Made by a program: the position numbers and the translations under genes | Notes under the pieces: generated by a model | What the model was told of the DNA's origin: nothing | The model's database searches: none | What the model saw: the letters and a program-made list of their open reading frames with translations, nothing else | Source: an uncultured Bacilli bacterium | GTDB lineage: Bacteria; Bacillota_I; Bacilli_A; RFN20; CAG-631 | Length of the DNA stretch: 7,085 nucleotides | Assembly (NCBI GenBank): GCA_934202505.1 | Contig: CAKPXW010000092.1 | Coordinates: 1-7,085, forward strand | Direction of reading: 5' to 3' | Shown: piece after piece, positions 6,722 to 7,085 of the stretch | How the letters are laid out: every line of letters begins with the position of its first letter | Numbering within the stretch: position 1 is the stretch's first letter

Positions 6722-6886
6722 GTGGATGTCGTGGAACTGGTAAAAGCAAAAAATCTGGATATTAAGGTCGTTATCGGCGGAGCCGTTATCACGGAGAGCT
6801 TTGCTGAGGAGATCCATGCAGATGGTTATTCAGAGGATGCGGCAGAATGTGTTCAGGTTGTAAAAAGATTGCTTGATATTGAGTAA
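6695..6886 (+). CDS. C-terminal end of a cobalamin-binding domain protein (corrinoid protein or MetH-type methyltransferase), 5' part missing
   Basis: The frame ending at TAA 6884-6886 reads MTTTMMKMVDVVELVKAK, then IKVVIGGAVITESFAEEIHADGYSEDAAECVQVVKRLL. This matches the last third of B12-binding Rossmann domains: the TTTM strand-helix element, the IGGAVIT loop contacting the cofactor, and ADGY..DA near the end. Such domains carry the corrinoid in methyl transfer, in corrinoid proteins of methyltransferase systems or at the end of cobalamin-dependent methionine synthases. The His-loop DxHxxG and N-terminal domains are not present, so the parent protein cannot be chosen. Upstream of 6695 the same frame gives an F-rich sequence unlike the family and belongs to the transporter gene, so the ATG at 6644 is not a real start. 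Codon use (CTG, GTC, GGC, GCC) differs from everything left of the junction. Confidence 0.75.
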   Translation: MMTTTMMKMVDVVELVKAKNLDIKVVIGGAVITESFAEEIHADGYSEDAAECVQVVKRLLDIE

Positions 6887-6893
6887 TTCTTCG

Positions 6894-6922
6894 TTGACAA
6901 TAATTGACAAGATAACTATAAT
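6894..6922 (+). promoter_or_regulatory. Consensus promoter of ilvN
   Basis: TTGACA (6894-6899), a 17-base spacer and TATAAT (6917-6922) form a perfect consensus sigma-70/sigma-A promoter in the gap before ilvN. A second TTGACA at 6904-6909, ten bases on, lies inside the spacer. Transcription should start near 6929, about 60 bases before the ATG. Confidence 0.8.
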
Positions 6923-6937
6923 AAAACAAGGATTTGT

Positions 6938-6956
6938 GCTGTATTGATTATACAGC
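6938..6956 (+). other. Short hairpin in the ilvN leader
   Basis: GCTGTAT (6938-6944) and ATACAGC (6950-6956) are perfectly complementary around a five-base loop. No T-run follows, so it is not a standard terminator. It might protect the mRNA 5' end or be part of a larger leader structure; no function can be shown. Confidence 0.4.
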
Positions 6957-6971
6957 CGTTTCATAGGTTTG

Positions 6972-6979
6972 AAAGGTGG
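6972..6979 (+). promoter_or_regulatory. Ribosome binding site of ilvN
   Basis: AAAGGTGG, one mismatch from AAAGGAGG, lies nine bases before the ATG at 6989 and selects it over the TTG at 6986. Confidence 0.7.
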
Positions 6980-6988
6980 TACTTATTG

Positions 6989-7085
6989 ATGGATAATATA
7001 GTTTTGTCACTTCTTGTAGATAATACATCAGGTGTACTGAGCAGAGTTTCAGGTTTATTCAGCCGTAGAGGTTATAATATCGACA
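6989..7085 (+). CDS. ilvN: Acetolactate synthase small (regulatory) subunit, N-terminal fragment
   Basis: The first 32 codons are visible before the window ends. The residues VLSLLVDNTSGVLSRVSG, followed by LFSRRGYNI, match the N-terminal ACT domain of IlvN/IlvH almost motif for motif; the family pattern is L-V-x-N-x-x-G-V-L-x-R-V-x-G-L-F-x-R-R-G-[FY]-N-I. The ACT domain binds valine for feedback inhibition and activates the catalytic large subunit, which makes acetolactate or acetohydroxybutyrate in branched-chain amino acid synthesis. The ATG follows AAAGGTGG (6972-6979) by nine bases; an in-frame TTG directly before it is less likely. It has its own promoter and shares the higher-GC character of the preceding cobalamin-domain fragment. 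ilvH is an equally valid name for this subunit. Confidence 0.92.
   Translation, partial: MDNIVLSLLVDNTSGVLSRVSGLFSRRGYNID

Noticed and set aside
6722..6817. 5' extension of the minus-strand transporter frame to an ATG at 6817
   Set aside because: This DNA encodes a conserved B12-binding domain end on the plus strand and has a different composition, so it is not part of the transporter.
6923..6988. Possible T-box riboswitch before ilvN, because GGTGGTAC resembles the T-box core
   Set aside because: The leader after the consensus promoter is only about 60 bases, with no room for a specifier stem and no terminator. The match is explained by the ribosome binding site.

Overview
The window has two parts that probably do not come from the same genome. 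Bases 1 to about 6,695-6,721 are extremely AT-rich, with poly-A/T spacers, codons ending almost only in A or T, and strong AGGAGG ribosome binding sites. This suggests a low-GC Firmicutes or Tenericutes-like bacterium, plausibly a gut Bacilli/Erysipelotrichia/RF39-type lineage; that placement is inference. Trp is TGG and no in-frame TGA appears, so the standard bacterial code fits. Bases after about 6,722 have balanced codon use (72 G/C in the 162 nt of 6722-6883) and look like a Clostridia/Lachnospiraceae-type genome.

Layout: (a) 1-808, minus strand, is the N-terminal half of a stand-alone adenylate-forming (AMP-binding) enzyme that runs off the window. (b) 809-978 is a divergent intergenic region with a promoter on each strand and a perfect 16-bp palindrome just downstream of the rightward promoter. 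(c) 979-6209, plus strand, is a tight four-gene operon: a MarR-type regulator, two ABC exporter half-transporters and an HtrA-like lipoprotein protease. (d) 6215-6257 is a hairpin terminator usable from both strands. (e) 6260 to about 6721, minus strand, is the C-terminal part of a membrane protein resembling putative 10-TM heavy-metal exporters (ArsP_2-like), with a His/Cys-rich segment at its broken end. (f) About 6695-6886, plus strand, is the C-terminal end of a cobalamin-binding domain. (g) 6894-6988 is a consensus promoter and short leader, followed by the first 32 codons of ilvN (acetolactate synthase small subunit), cut by the window end.

The central operon reads as a regulated efflux module. 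The MarR protein probably represses its own promoter through the palindrome. The two ABC proteins form a heterodimeric exporter with one catalytic and one degenerate ATP site, as the motif substitutions show. The HtrA-like protease is predicted to be anchored on the outer face of the same membrane. The substrate cannot be read from the sequence.

The strongest anomaly is at 6695-6721. Two unrelated genes on opposite strands both lose their N-termini there, and base composition changes at the same point. A short sequence that makes sense in both genes lies across the join. A chimeric contig, or less likely a real rearrangement through microhomology, explains this best. I did not find a convincing wholly new system; the protease-exporter operon is the most biologically interesting item.
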